A DNA stretch of 64,000 bases from JAJFFW01 sp965263375. Its GTDB lineage: Bacteria > Pseudomonadota > Alphaproteobacteria > Caulobacterales > Parvularculaceae. Numbering within the stretch: the stretch's first letter is position 1; each line of letters opens with the position of its first letter. The position numbers and the translations under genes were made by a program. The stretch spans positions 2,046,001 through 2,110,000 of the forward strand of contig OZ253669.1 of NCBI GenBank assembly GCA_965263375.1, written 5' to 3'. The notes beneath the pieces were generated by a model. The model worked only from the letters and a program-made list of their open reading frames with translations. It searched no databases and had not been told where the DNA came from. Shown here one piece after another: positions 53,928 through 62,708 of this stretch.

Positions 53928-54278
53928 GTGGGCGCAGAGCATACAAAAGCAGCTCTCGATCTCGTTTTGAAGGAACTTGACGATAATAAAGCCGAAGAAA
54001 TCGTCACAATTGACCTTAAAGGTAAATCGGACATCGCTGACACGATGGTGATCGCCTCTGGCCGTTCGCAACGCCATGTGGGCGCTGTTGCTGACAAGGT
54101 CACGAAAGAACTAAAGCAAGCAGGCGTAACAGGCATTAAGATCGAGGGAATGCCCGCCTGTGATTGGGTGTTGATTGATGCGGGCGATATTATCGTCCAC
54201 CTGTTCCGCCCAGAAGTGCGCAGTTTTTACAATCTTGAACGGATTTGGTCAGAAACGGCGCACGCCGCTGACGTTTAA
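53928..54278 (+). CDS. rsfS: Ribosomal silencing factor RsfS
   Basis: Binds ribosomal protein L14 and blocks joining of ribosomal subunits under poor nutrition. The 116-residue product has the core LDDNKAEEIVTIDLKGKSDI, ADTMVIASGRSQRHVGAVAD and the C-terminal VIVHLFRPEVRSFYNLERIW-type segment. The start is a GTG without a visible ribosome binding site. The same frame is open upstream to 53781 without an ATG. An ATG at 53777 lies one base out of frame, and a single-base change in an A6 run at 53786-53791 would join it, giving a longer N-terminus. RlmH follows after 77 bases, as usual in this cluster. Confidence 0.88.
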   Translation: MGAEHTKAALDLVLKELDDNKAEEIVTIDLKGKSDIADTMVIASGRSQRHVGAVADKVTKELKQAGVTGIKIEGMPACDWVLIDAGDIIVHLFRPEVRSFYNLERIWSETAHAADV

Positions 54279-54300
54279 GGCCCGCCTTGAACTTTATTTG

Positions 54301-54325
54301 TTGGCCGATAGGGTGTATCGGCCAA
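54301..54325. other. Perfect stem-loop between rsfS and rlmH
   Basis: A ten-base perfect stem (TTGGCCGATA with TATCGGCCAA) with a GGGTG loop. No T tract follows on the plus strand, so it may be a pausing, processing or stabilising structure rather than a terminator. Confidence 0.6.
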
Positions 54326-54355
54326 TAATGGTCGAATCATCATTCAATTAGCGTC

Positions 54356-54838
54356 ATGAAAATATCGCTTTACGCGGTCGGTAAACTGCGCAGCGGGCCG
54401 CAGGCTGATCTTATTGCAGATTTCCAAAAACGTATTCGCGGCTCTGGGCCTGCCCTTGGAATTGCAGATTTTTTAATCAGAGAATTTGAAGCGCCCAAAG
54501 GCCTTACTGGCCCAAAACGCCAAGAGCGTGAAGGCGCGTTGTTGCTTGACGCCGTTCCCAAAGGTGCAAAAAACATTGCACTGGACGAACGCGGGCAAAA
54601 TATCTCAAGTATGGCGCTAAAAGATCTAGTTCGCGATTGGCGTGATGACGGCGTTAAAGATCTTGTGTTTTTTATTGGCGGCGCAAACGGTCACGCGCCA
54701 AAGCTTCTTCAAAGCGCAGACAAAAAAATTTCCTTTGGCGCCGCAACCTGGCCGCATATGCTGGTTAGGGTTATGCTTTGTGAACAGATTTATCGCACCT
54801 TGACGATCCTTTCTGGAAGCCCTTATCACCGGGAATGA
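54356..54838 (+). CDS. rlmH: 23S rRNA (pseudouridine1915-N3)-methyltransferase
   Basis: A SPOUT-family methyltransferase that methylates a pseudouridine in helix 69 of 23S rRNA. The 160-residue product, of standard length, has the KISLYAVGKLRSG start, the knot-forming VFFIGGANGH region, and the conserved C-terminal SGSPYHRE. It directly precedes the EnvC homologue, 38 bases away. Confidence 0.95.
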   Translation: MKISLYAVGKLRSGPQADLIADFQKRIRGSGPALGIADFLIREFEAPKGLTGPKRQEREGALLLDAVPKGAKNIALDERGQNISSMALKDLVRDWRDDGVKDLVFFIGGANGHAPKLLQSADKKISFGAATWPHMLVRVMLCEQIYRTLTILSGSPYHRE

Positions 54839-54876
54839 CCATCCGCTAAGCAACCCTATTTTGAGTATTTAAATCC

Positions 54877-56145
54877 TTGAGCCTAAAACGAATTCTTTTT
54901 GCCCCTTTGTTATCGACGCCTTTTTTATTGGCGACGACGCAAACAGCTTGGGCGCAAAACGCGGATGACAAAAAATTAGACCAGATCGAACAAGAACTTG
55001 TCGAACGAGCCGCGGCGCAATCACGCTTAAAGAATGAAGCCGAGGCAAGAGACAAAGAGCTTTCAGCGCTGCAAAAACAAATGATCTCAACAGCACAAGC
55101 GCTGCAAGAAGCAGAAACGAAAATTACTGGGATCGCAGAAGAAATTATCCGCCTTGAAAAAGAAGAGAAAGAACTCGCCGGTTCGCTGAAAGATCAGCAA
55201 GAAGACTTAAGCGATGTTTTAGGCGCTTTACAGTCTTTAGAACGTTCCCGCCCGCCGGCGCTTTTAGTGACGCCAGATAACGCAAACAATGCGGCGCGCG
55301 CCGCGATGCTTCTGGCTGAAGCAGCCCCTGCTTTAGAAGGCAAAGCCGCTGAGCTTCGTCAATCGCTTGAGCAGCTGTCTGACATGCGCGCCTCCTTAGA
55401 AAATGAACGCGCTTCATATGAAAAAACCAATGAGGAAATCTCGGATCGGCGAATTGTCCTATCAGAACTTTTAGACAAGAAACGCAAAGAACGCGACGTC
55501 GCCGCCAGTTTGGCCGCCGCAGCGCAAAAGGAAACCGCCGCCTTAGCTTCGCGCGCAAAATCCTTGCGCGAAATTCTGGAACGATTGGAACACTTCGCCC
55601 GAGCCATTACGCCGCGAATCAAGCCGCCCAAACCTCAACCTGCAAAACCCAATGCCCCCGGGGGGCCCGCTTCTTCACTAACGGCCAAAGCGCCCTCCCC
55701 CAAACCGCCACGTGCAAAACCTGACTTTACCCCGTCACGGTCCTTCGCCTCTCTAAAAGGCGCCCTAAAACCGCCGGTTACTGGCGAGATGATCGGAAAA
55801 TTCGGCGCCCGCCGCCCTGAAGGGGGAAAATTTGATGGGGTGCGCTTTTTGACGCGTGATAAAGCAATTGTGACGGCTCCTTTTGAGGCTGACGTCGTTT
55901 TCGCTCGATCTTGGGACCCAATTGGGAATTTGATAGTGTTGGATGCTGGCGCGGGCTACCATATACTCCTTATTGGCGTCAGCGCGTTCTTAATCGAAGA
56001 GGGACAAGAGGTCGCCGCTGGCGAGCCAATTGGCGCTATGTCCGGCGATCAAGCAAGATTAGACGTGGAAATTAGAAAAAATGGGGAACCAGTTGACCCA
56101 GCTCAATGGTTGTCGCGCAAAAGTAACGAAGATTTTGCTTTTTAG
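54877..56145 (+). CDS. envC: EnvC-like murein hydrolase activator
   Basis: A periplasmic activator of cell-division amidases. The 422-residue product has a signal peptide (ending about residue 26, QTAWAQ), a long coiled coil (about residues 35-240, with LEKEEKELAGSLKDQQEDLS) and a C-terminal LytM domain that is degenerate: where the active enzymes have histidines and aspartate, it has KFDGVRF and RLDVEIRKNGE. It should therefore activate rather than cut, as EnvC does. The only in-frame start after the upstream stop is a TTG at 54877. It is upstream of ctpA, a common alphaproteobacterial order, and probably acts on the AMIN amidase at 42266. Confidence 0.9.
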   Translation: MSLKRILFAPLLSTPFLLATTQTAWAQNADDKKLDQIEQELVERAAAQSRLKNEAEARDKELSALQKQMISTAQALQEAETKITGIAEEIIRLEKEEKELAGSLKDQQEDLSDVLGALQSLERSRPPALLVTPDNANNAARAAMLLAEAAPALEGKAAELRQSLEQLSDMRASLENERASYEKTNEEISDRRIVLSELLDKKRKERDVAASLAAAAQKETAALASRAKSLREILERLEHFARAITPRIKPPKPQPAKPNAPGGPASSLTAKAPSPKPPRAKPDFTPSRSFASLKGALKPPVTGEMIGKFGARRPEGGKFDGVRFLTRDKAIVTAPFEADVVFARSWDPIGNLIVLDAGAGYHILLIGVSAFLIEEGQEVAAGEPIGAMSGDQARLDVEIRKNGEPVDPAQWLSRKSNEDFAF

Positions 56146-56179
56146 ATCAAATTAAGAAGCGTTGTTGAAGGTATGCTCA

Positions 56180-57700
56180 ATGGAAATGAATAACAAACAC
56201 CGCTCCCAGCCCATAAGCGCCGCAAAACGGGGCGCTGCCCAAAAAGGCTCGACGAAGAAAACTGGCAATCGGGCTTTTCGCGCGGGGCCCCTTGCTATGA
56301 CTGGCGCAGCCCTGATGGGCGCTGGCGTAACGGCCGCCCTCTTAGGCGCAGGCTTTGCCCGCACGGCTATACCAGCCGATACTTTCCGACAGCTTGATCT
56401 TTTTGGAGAGGTGTTTGAGCAGGTTCACGAAAACTATGTGAGCGAGCCTGATGACGGCGAACTGATCAAGGGCGCAATTAACGGCATGCTGTCAGAGCTT
56501 GATCCCCATTCAAGCTATCTTGACGCGAGCGACTTTACTCGCATGCAAGAGCAAACGCGCGGTAGTTTCGCAGGACTAGGCATTCAAGTCGTGATGGACA
56601 ATGAAGGCCCCGACCAAGGTTATGTTAAAATCGTCGCTCCAATTGACGACACGCCCGCCGCGCGCGCTGGGCTGCAAACAAACGATCTGATCGTCGCAAT
56701 CGACGGCAAAGACGTCATGGGTAAAAGCCTTGATGAGGCGATCCTTGAACTAAAAGGGCCCAAAGGCACCAAAGTCGAAATCACTGTCCTGCGTGAGCGT
56801 GGCGGCGACACCTTTGATCTAACCATTGTGCGCGACACAATTAAAACGCCGCCTGTCGCCTCTCGCCTAGAGGGAGATTATGGATACATCCGTATCCGCA
56901 CCTTTAGCGAACCAACGGTGCGCGAAGTGAAAAAGGCGATCAAAAAAATCAATAAAGAATATGGGGGCGAGGTTAAAGGCTATGTGCTTGACCTGCGCTC
57001 TAATCCTGGCGGGCTGCTTGATCAAGCTGTTGCCGTAAGCGACGTATTCTTAGACGGCGGTGAAATTGTCTCAACCCGTGGTCGCCGCCCCAAAGACACC
57101 TTGCGTGAAATGGGAGCGCCAGGTGACCTGACAAAAGGCAAACCTGTTGTTGTCTTAATCAATGGCGGGTCCGCATCTGCCTCTGAAATTGTCGCTGGCG
57201 CCCTTCAAGATCGCAATCGCGGGCTGATCCTTGGTACAAAATCATTCGGCAAGGGCAGTGTTCAAACGGTTATTCCGCTACAAAATGGTCAGCAAGGCGC
57301 GTTACGCCTGACAACAGCGCGCTATTACACCCCGTCTGGCCGCTCGATCCAAGCGCTTGGCATTGATCCAGATATTTTGATGCCTGTGATTTATCCGGGC
57401 CAGGAAGAAGCAGGCGCGCGCCCGAGTGAAAAAGACCTTCCAGGCGCTCTTGACGTGAAAGAAGACGAAGAAGCCGAAACAAAATCGGAAGCGCCACCCG
57501 AAAATGAAGCGCAATCTGTTTCGGAAGCCGATAGCGAAGCGGAAAAAACAACCGATGGACCAGAACCAGTTCAATGTGGTTATGAAGAAGACGGCGAGAC
57601 CTTTAAAGACTGCCAGCTTGAGCGTGCTTTAGAAATCCTCGCTGACACAACACAATATAAGCAATCGCTTGCTGACGCCCGTCTGACGCGTCAGCAATAA
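56180..57700 (+). CDS. ctpA: C-terminal processing peptidase, S41 family (CtpA)
   Basis: A periplasmic serine protease that trims C-termini or degrades lipoproteins and cell-wall enzymes. The 506-residue product has an N-terminal basic region and one transmembrane or signal segment (about 40-65), a PDZ domain (about 125-205, GLGIQVVMDN), and the S41 domain with the nucleophile in GGSASASEIVAG and the lysine in GTKSFGKGSVQT. An acidic low-complexity stretch precedes the last 50 residues. The frame opens at a TTG at 56162; ATG 56180, with AAGG 9 bases upstream, is used. It follows envC in what looks like one operon. Confidence 0.94.
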   Translation: MEMNNKHRSQPISAAKRGAAQKGSTKKTGNRAFRAGPLAMTGAALMGAGVTAALLGAGFARTAIPADTFRQLDLFGEVFEQVHENYVSEPDDGELIKGAINGMLSELDPHSSYLDASDFTRMQEQTRGSFAGLGIQVVMDNEGPDQGYVKIVAPIDDTPAARAGLQTNDLIVAIDGKDVMGKSLDEAILELKGPKGTKVEITVLRERGGDTFDLTIVRDTIKTPPVASRLEGDYGYIRIRTFSEPTVREVKKAIKKINKEYGGEVKGYVLDLRSNPGGLLDQAVAVSDVFLDGGEIVSTRGRRPKDTLREMGAPGDLTKGKPVVVLINGGSASASEIVAGALQDRNRGLILGTKSFGKGSVQTVIPLQNGQQGALRLTTARYYTPSGRSIQALGIDPDILMPVIYPGQEEAGARPSEKDLPGALDVKEDEEAETKSEAPPENEAQSVSEADSEAEKTTDGPEPVQCGYEEDGETFKDCQLERALEILADTTQYKQSLADARLTRQQ

Positions 57701-57730
57701 TTAAACGACATTGCGACTATTTCGCCACGC

Positions 57731-57763
57731 AAGGCCGTTCTTTTAAAAGGACGGCCTTTCTTA
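57731..57763 (+). terminator. Terminator after ctpA
   Basis: AAGGCCGTTC with GGACGGCCTT (a ten-base stem with one mismatch) around a TTTTAAAA loop, followed by TTCTTAT. It lies 30 bases after ctpA. Confidence 0.75.
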
Positions 57764-57849
57764 TTTGGTCTGTTACGAGTCCTTTAACGATACTTTTTTT
57801 ATGGTCATTGAGAAAAAACGGTATTGCGCCATATCTCGGAGCCTGATCC

Positions 57850-59139
57850 ATGTTCAAACTGCGCCGCTTTACAAAACGCCGGTTTCGAGCCCCAGTTCTT
57901 AGCCGATTAACGCTAGCGTGGATCGGGTTTATCTGTGTATCCGCAAGCGCAGTCGTTCTGGCTTTTATTGATACGCAGCAACGCCCAGAACAAAAAATCG
58001 CCGTTTCATATGACGAGACGATCGAGTTATTAACGCAACCTAAACACTCAAAAACATCCCGTCCCCTGATTGAGGCGGACATCAAATTGAGTGAGGCAAA
58101 TGTAACAGGGCGCCGCGCAACAACACCGCTCACAAAAGCGGGACTGGCAGATCAACCAATTCCACAAGCCCCTCGCAAGAAAGAAAAATTTCAGGGCTTT
58201 GACGATGATACACCGTTCTCGAACGAAATTGTCATTACAATTGATGGCGCGCCCGCTAAACATCCGAGTGAACACAGAAACAATGCACGGACCGGTCTTG
58301 TCCAACCACAAGCCGCAGACTTTAAACAAAGCTCTGAACCAGTCGCTGCACCCCATCAATCCTTACTGCGAAAAACATCTTTTGGCGCTGCTCCTCAACG
58401 TACAAAAAATGCGCGTCCCGCCCATGCCTACGCTAAACCTTTCGCGGCAAATATAGATGCCCCAAAGGTTTCTATCATCGTTGGCGGCCTTGGCTTAAAC
58501 AAGGCGCTAACGGAAAAAGCCATCAATGAATTACCGGCCCATGTCACTTTGGCGTTCGCGCCCTATGGCAAAGACCTTCAGTACTGGGCGGACAAAGCGC
58601 GCGCAAATGGTCATGAAACCGTCCTTGAATTGCCGATGGAAGCGCATAGTGCAAACGCATCGCTAGGACCGGCAGCCCTTTTGACAAGCCAAAGCCCGGC
58701 GCAAAATACTGAGCGTCTCGATTGGCTGTTGTCGCGGTTTAAAGGCTTTTTCGCTGTCACCAATTATCGGGGCGAAAAATTTGCTGCCAGCACAGCAATG
58801 ACCCCTGCGCTCATTCACCTTAGCAAAGCGGGCGTCGCCTATATCGATGATACGGGACTTTCAAATCCTGGCCGAATTGTCGGCCCCGTCAGCCGCGATT
58901 GGCTCAGTGTCGACTACCTTCTCGCCGCGAACGCCACCAGAACAGATAACGCAATCTTGCGCGACGGTTTAAAGGCGCTTGAGCAAAAAGCGCGAAGTTC
59001 TGGCGCGGCGCTCGCTAAAACCTATGCCCATGACGGCAATATCGACGAGCTGGCCCTTTGGGCGGCTGGGTTGAACACCCGCGGTTTTGTGATGGCGCCA
59101 GCTTCCTCCCTCTTGCCACGCGGGGAAGGCGCGCTTTAA
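57850..59139 (+). CDS. Divergent polysaccharide deacetylase family protein (YibQ/DUF610)
   Basis: A 429-residue protein with one N-terminal transmembrane helix (about 22-42), a Lys/Ala/Pro-rich linker up to about residue 205, and a C-terminal domain of the divergent polysaccharide deacetylase family (APKVSIIVGGLGLNKALTEK, then ETVLELPMEAHS and AYIDDTGLSNPG). Deacetylases of this class usually carry an aspartate pair near the first strand; here the first strand ends in GGLGLN, as in some alphaproteobacterial relatives, so catalytic activity is uncertain. It often lies between ctpA and rppH in alphaproteobacteria, which supports the family call. Confidence 0.85.
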   Translation: MFKLRRFTKRRFRAPVLSRLTLAWIGFICVSASAVVLAFIDTQQRPEQKIAVSYDETIELLTQPKHSKTSRPLIEADIKLSEANVTGRRATTPLTKAGLADQPIPQAPRKKEKFQGFDDDTPFSNEIVITIDGAPAKHPSEHRNNARTGLVQPQAADFKQSSEPVAAPHQSLLRKTSFGAAPQRTKNARPAHAYAKPFAANIDAPKVSIIVGGLGLNKALTEKAINELPAHVTLAFAPYGKDLQYWADKARANGHETVLELPMEAHSANASLGPAALLTSQSPAQNTERLDWLLSRFKGFFAVTNYRGEKFAASTAMTPALIHLSKAGVAYIDDTGLSNPGRIVGPVSRDWLSVDYLLAANATRTDNAILRDGLKALEQKARSSGAALAKTYAHDGNIDELALWAAGLNTRGFVMAPASSLLPRGEGAL

Positions 59140-59173
59140 AACGGGCGATACATTCGTTACCCGTAAGGCCGCC

Positions 59174-59686
59174 ATGAGTATTCAAAGCCAGCTACAGAAA
59201 TATCGCCCCAATGTGGGCGTCGCTTTATTCAACAAAATAGGACAGGTCTTCCTTGGCCGACGGCTTACAGATTTCGCCGATCTTGGGGACGGGCCAGACC
59301 AGTGGCGCTGGCAAATGCCCCAAGGCGGCATTGATGAAGATGAAGCCGTCGACAAAGCCGCCTTCCGTGAACTGAAAGAAGAAACAGGCGTATCTTCGGC
59401 AGAACTACTTGTGATGACGCCGGGCTGGCTGCCTTATGATTTTCCACCTGGCTATAAAAAGAAAAACTGGCGCGGCCAACGCCAAAAATGGGCGGCCATG
59501 ATGTTTACGGGCAAAGAGGCCGAAATCGACTTGGAAGCCGATGACCACCAAGAGTTTGACGCTTGGCGATGGGCGGAACTGGAAGAAACGCCAGATCTAA
59601 TTGTGCCATTTAAACGCGATGTCTATCGGGAAATCGTTATCGCCCTCGCCCCATTGCGCGACTTTATTCGCGCGCAACATTCGTAA
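59174..59686 (+). CDS. rppH: RNA pyrophosphohydrolase
   Basis: Removes pyrophosphate from the 5' end of transcripts, opening the way to RNase E-dependent decay. The 170-residue product has the Nudix box GGIDEDEAVDKAAFRELKEE followed by TG, the N-terminal YRPNVGVALFNKIGQVFLGRR and the WQMPQGG segment. AAGG precedes the ATG. It overlaps nothing, and is 34 bases after the polysaccharide deacetylase-like gene. It functionally complements the RNase E gene elsewhere in the window. Confidence 0.95.
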   Translation: MSIQSQLQKYRPNVGVALFNKIGQVFLGRRLTDFADLGDGPDQWRWQMPQGGIDEDEAVDKAAFRELKEETGVSSAELLVMTPGWLPYDFPPGYKKKNWRGQRQKWAAMMFTGKEAEIDLEADDHQEFDAWRWAELEETPDLIVPFKRDVYREIVIALAPLRDFIRAQHS

Positions 59687-59688
59687 AC

Positions 59689-60426
59689 ATGGGCGCGCCT
59701 TCTCATTCTTATCCTGACGACTTTCTTTTAAAACGCCTGCTCTATCGTGACGGGCTTATCCTTGTGATCGACAAACCGGCGGGCATTGCAGTTCATGGTG
59801 GCCCCAGCGCCCCAGACAGCCAGGGCGAGCACTTAGAGCGTTATTTCGATGCTCTGCGGTTCGGCCTACCACGCCTGCCCGCGCTAGCGCACCGACTTGA
59901 TCGCGACACGTCCGGTTGCTTGGCATTGGGCCGCCACCCAAAGGCCCTTAGAAAACTGGGAAAGCTTTTCCAAGAAGGGCGTATTGAAAAGACATATCTT
60001 GCCATAACAAAAGGCGCGCCTGACCAATTGTCAGGCCGCATTGACGCCCCCTTAAAAAAAGAAACCCACAACAAAGGCTGGCGCATGGTGATCACAGACA
60101 ATAACGCTTCAGATGGGAAAGAGGCCGCCACAACCTATCGCGTTACAGCACGGGGCGCAGGGTTAAGTCTTATCGAGGCGAAACCAAAAACGGGGCGCAC
60201 GCACCAAATCCGGGTACACCTTGCCTCCATCGGCTGTCCGATTTTGGGGGACCCGCAATATGGCGATCTTACAGCACAAGAACGCAACGAACCCATGATG
60301 CTACACGCGCAGCGTTTGATTATTCCTTTATCAAAGAATAAAGATCCAATTTCGGTGGAAGCGCCGACGCCGCCGACAATGCAAGCGCTTATCGCGCGCA
60401 TTCAAGGCGCCAGCGCACAACAATAG
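59689..60426 (+). CDS. RluA-family pseudouridine synthase
   Basis: Converts specific uridines in rRNA or tRNA to pseudouridine. The 245-residue product has the catalytic aspartate in AHRLDRDTSGCL (about residues 60-71), the LVIDKPAGIAVHGG start and the C-terminal KTGRTHQIRVHLASIGCPI. No S4 domain is present, so it is closer to RluA/RluC catalytic cores without that addition; the exact target site is not clear from sequence. It starts two bases after rppH, so they are probably cotranscribed. Confidence 0.92.
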   Translation: MGAPSHSYPDDFLLKRLLYRDGLILVIDKPAGIAVHGGPSAPDSQGEHLERYFDALRFGLPRLPALAHRLDRDTSGCLALGRHPKALRKLGKLFQEGRIEKTYLAITKGAPDQLSGRIDAPLKKETHNKGWRMVITDNNASDGKEAATTYRVTARGAGLSLIEAKPKTGRTHQIRVHLASIGCPILGDPQYGDLTAQERNEPMMLHAQRLIIPLSKNKDPISVEAPTPPTMQALIARIQGASAQQ

Positions 60427-60454
60427 TGAATGATAATATCCGCCTACAGTGCAT

Positions 60455-60895
60455 TTATTGAACGAGCGCATCGCCCTGTTCAATCTTGCGCCGACCTAAG
60501 AGCCTTAAGGCAAGATTGCGTCCGGCACGAAGATAGGGATAAAGGATTTTTGCTCGCCGTGGGCTTTTAAACACCCAATAATGGAAGCGATTAAACAACC
60601 CAGATGGCCCGCTCATCATCGCCAATTGATGCACACAATCATCGCCATGATAGACAACATCACCGATTTTTAGCGCCATACCCTCATCAAAATCAAAACC
60701 ACGCGCCTTTAGCTCGCTCGTCACAGGGTGGTCTTCACGAGCATCCAGCAAATGTACTTTTCCAGCAACCTCACGCAAACGCACCATACGCACATAAGCG
60801 GAGCAAAACGGGCACTCGCCATCATAAACGACCCACATCTGTGGGCCATTATTAGAGCTTGCAGCTTTGCTTTTGGGCGCTGTCATTTCACTCAT
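60455..60895 (-). CDS. DUF393 (DCC1-like) thiol-disulfide oxidoreductase
   Basis: A 146-residue protein with the DCC motif DGECPFC (about residues 26-32) of a thioredoxin-like family, then LLDAREDHPVTSELKARG. It has no signal peptide. Family members often pair with HTTM-type or other membrane proteins. The start codon overlaps the stop of the upstream membrane-protein gene (TGATG), so they are translationally coupled. The basic C-terminus (RRAKILYPYLRAGRNLALRLLG) may face the membrane. Function is unknown. Confidence 0.88.
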   Translation of the reverse strand: MSEMTAPKSKAASSNNGPQMWVVYDGECPFCSAYVRMVRLREVAGKVHLLDAREDHPVTSELKARGFDFDEGMALKIGDVVYHGDDCVHQLAMMSGPSGLFNRFHYWVFKSPRRAKILYPYLRAGRNLALRLLGRRKIEQGDALVQ

Positions 60896-62535
60896 CAGGG
60901 GTTCTCCCAAAGGGGAATTTCCGTACGCTTTAATACGTCGCGTTTCAAACGGCCTTTTTCAAGGTCTAGGCACACTGACTCAGCCACGTAATAATAGGCC
61001 TTAATGTCGCGTTTATCGAGCTTTTCAAAGGCCGTTGTCACGAAAGGCGACGGCATGTGGTGGTGGATATAGCGGTTGTAATTATATTTTCCATCTGCTC
61101 CGCCCTTGCGTAGCGCCGTTTCATGCTGAAGGGCGACATAATGCGATAGGGTCTCAATAGGTCCATAAAGCGGTTCCTGGCTGCCGTCACGCGCCGGCGC
61201 CTGGCATTTTCGCCCAGCTTCAAGATCTGCATGCTTTAAAACAGAGCCCCAGATGGAGAAGTTGAAATGTCCCGCTTCTTCCGGAGAATAAAGCCTTCCT
61301 TGGGAGACCTGATAAGAAGCCGTATGGAAATAGGCATGGGGTACGCGCAAGCGCTCACCATTCTTTGTTTCCGCCTCAAAGTAGACAGACATAAACCCGG
61401 GAGCATCATACCAAGCGAGTGTCGCCGTCTTGAAAAAGATCACGCCGCAAAGAACGCCGGCCCCTGCTGCAATTCGTACACTCCGCGTCCACAAGCTTTC
61501 GGGAATAACCGCGAGCGTCGCCAAGATCACTGCATTAAGCGCAACCCATTTCCAAAAAATGAGACCAAAAGTTAAGTACACAACAATATGGAATAAGTCA
61601 TAGACGACCGTTATCACCATCACCCAACGGCGGCGCGCAATCGCAATAATCGCTGCAAATTGTGCTGCGAAACTAAATAAGTGCAGAGGTAAATTAAACA
61701 ACTTCACCGCATCATAGACGAACTGCGTCATCCATGGTGACGCAGCGAAAGGAAAGGTCCCCCTCTCCAAGGCGCCAGGAATTCCTTCATATAAGCGATT
61801 GCCGAAGATCCAGGAAAACACGCCCCCATCTAGAGTCAGTTTGGCAATTGCAGAAAAGAAATAGTTCCCCAAATGTCCGCCAATTGCAAAAACAAGCACA
61901 ATCAAGGCCGCCTGACGTAGGATATGCTCATTCATCCCCAATACGCTGCGCATTCGCTCTGATTGCATGGACGCTGCTAGCAAAGTGAATGCAGCGCCGC
62001 AAAACGCCATCACCTCAACCACATTGCGAATATCAAGATTAGAGAAATAAAACCCTGTCGCAGGTATTAAGAGATCCCGCATAAACCACAAAACCATCGC
62101 CGCAGCGAATAATGCGGCTGGCCTAAAAAAAGCGAGCCCGGCCAAAGCGAGCCCCAACCAACGGCCATGCTGTAACATTGCAACAGCCGGATTGTCGGGG
62201 CCGAGAGCCGCCGCCGGGGCAAGAAAGGGTTCCGTTGCGAAATAGAATGACAGAAATATCGCCGAAGCCATTGAAAAGCGACGCATAAAAGGCGTCATCA
62301 CATCATATCGCACCCACCAAAAGGCAGCGCCCGCAATGCCAGGAACAACGATCAACCACACGAGCGTAAGTTCTTGCGCATGAGCCGTGATATAATCGGT
62401 CCCATTGCGCAACAGTAAGAACAGCAGCAAGGACGCTATAAAAAACAGCAATATCTGAGGCGCTGATTGCGCTCTTGGATCATCAAACGCAGATTTTTGC
62501 GCATTATCAGGTGAATATGTGGAGATTGTCGTCAA
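60895..62535 (-). CDS. Multi-pass membrane protein, HTTM-like, partner of the DUF393 protein
   Basis: A 546-residue protein with roughly ten transmembrane segments in its first 370 residues and a soluble C-terminal part (about 380-546). Seen: LLFFIASLLLFLLLRNGTDY, AAAMVLWFMRDLLIPAT, VVYDLFHIVVYLTFGLIFW, and a C-terminal YNRYIHHHMPSPF histidine cluster. I do not recognise it with certainty; the coupling to a DUF393 gene and the topology suggest an HTTM or vitamin-K carboxylase-like membrane protein. The open frame begins at 62559; a TTG at 62535 with AGAGG 6 bases upstream is preferred. Confidence 0.7.
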   Translation of the reverse strand: MTTISTYSPDNAQKSAFDDPRAQSAPQILLFFIASLLLFLLLRNGTDYITAHAQELTLVWLIVVPGIAGAAFWWVRYDVMTPFMRRFSMASAIFLSFYFATEPFLAPAAALGPDNPAVAMLQHGRWLGLALAGLAFFRPAALFAAAMVLWFMRDLLIPATGFYFSNLDIRNVVEVMAFCGAAFTLLAASMQSERMRSVLGMNEHILRQAALIVLVFAIGGHLGNYFFSAIAKLTLDGGVFSWIFGNRLYEGIPGALERGTFPFAASPWMTQFVYDAVKLFNLPLHLFSFAAQFAAIIAIARRRWVMVITVVYDLFHIVVYLTFGLIFWKWVALNAVILATLAVIPESLWTRSVRIAAGAGVLCGVIFFKTATLAWYDAPGFMSVYFEAETKNGERLRVPHAYFHTASYQVSQGRLYSPEEAGHFNFSIWGSVLKHADLEAGRKCQAPARDGSQEPLYGPIETLSHYVALQHETALRKGGADGKYNYNRYIHHHMPSPFVTTAFEKLDKRDIKAYYYVAESVCLDLEKGRLKRDVLKRTEIPLWENP

Positions 62536-62708
62536 AGGGCGCCTCTTTACACCATACAATGTACTTACTAACCAATCCGCAAAGCTTTTTGCGTGTAAAT
62601 CAAACCCTTACGACATGGGCGCGCAAGCGGCAATTGCCACAAAGCCACGCCTGTGAAATGCCTTTACACGAAGCCAAATATTAACAGCAATTGCTTAAGC
62701 TGCACATC

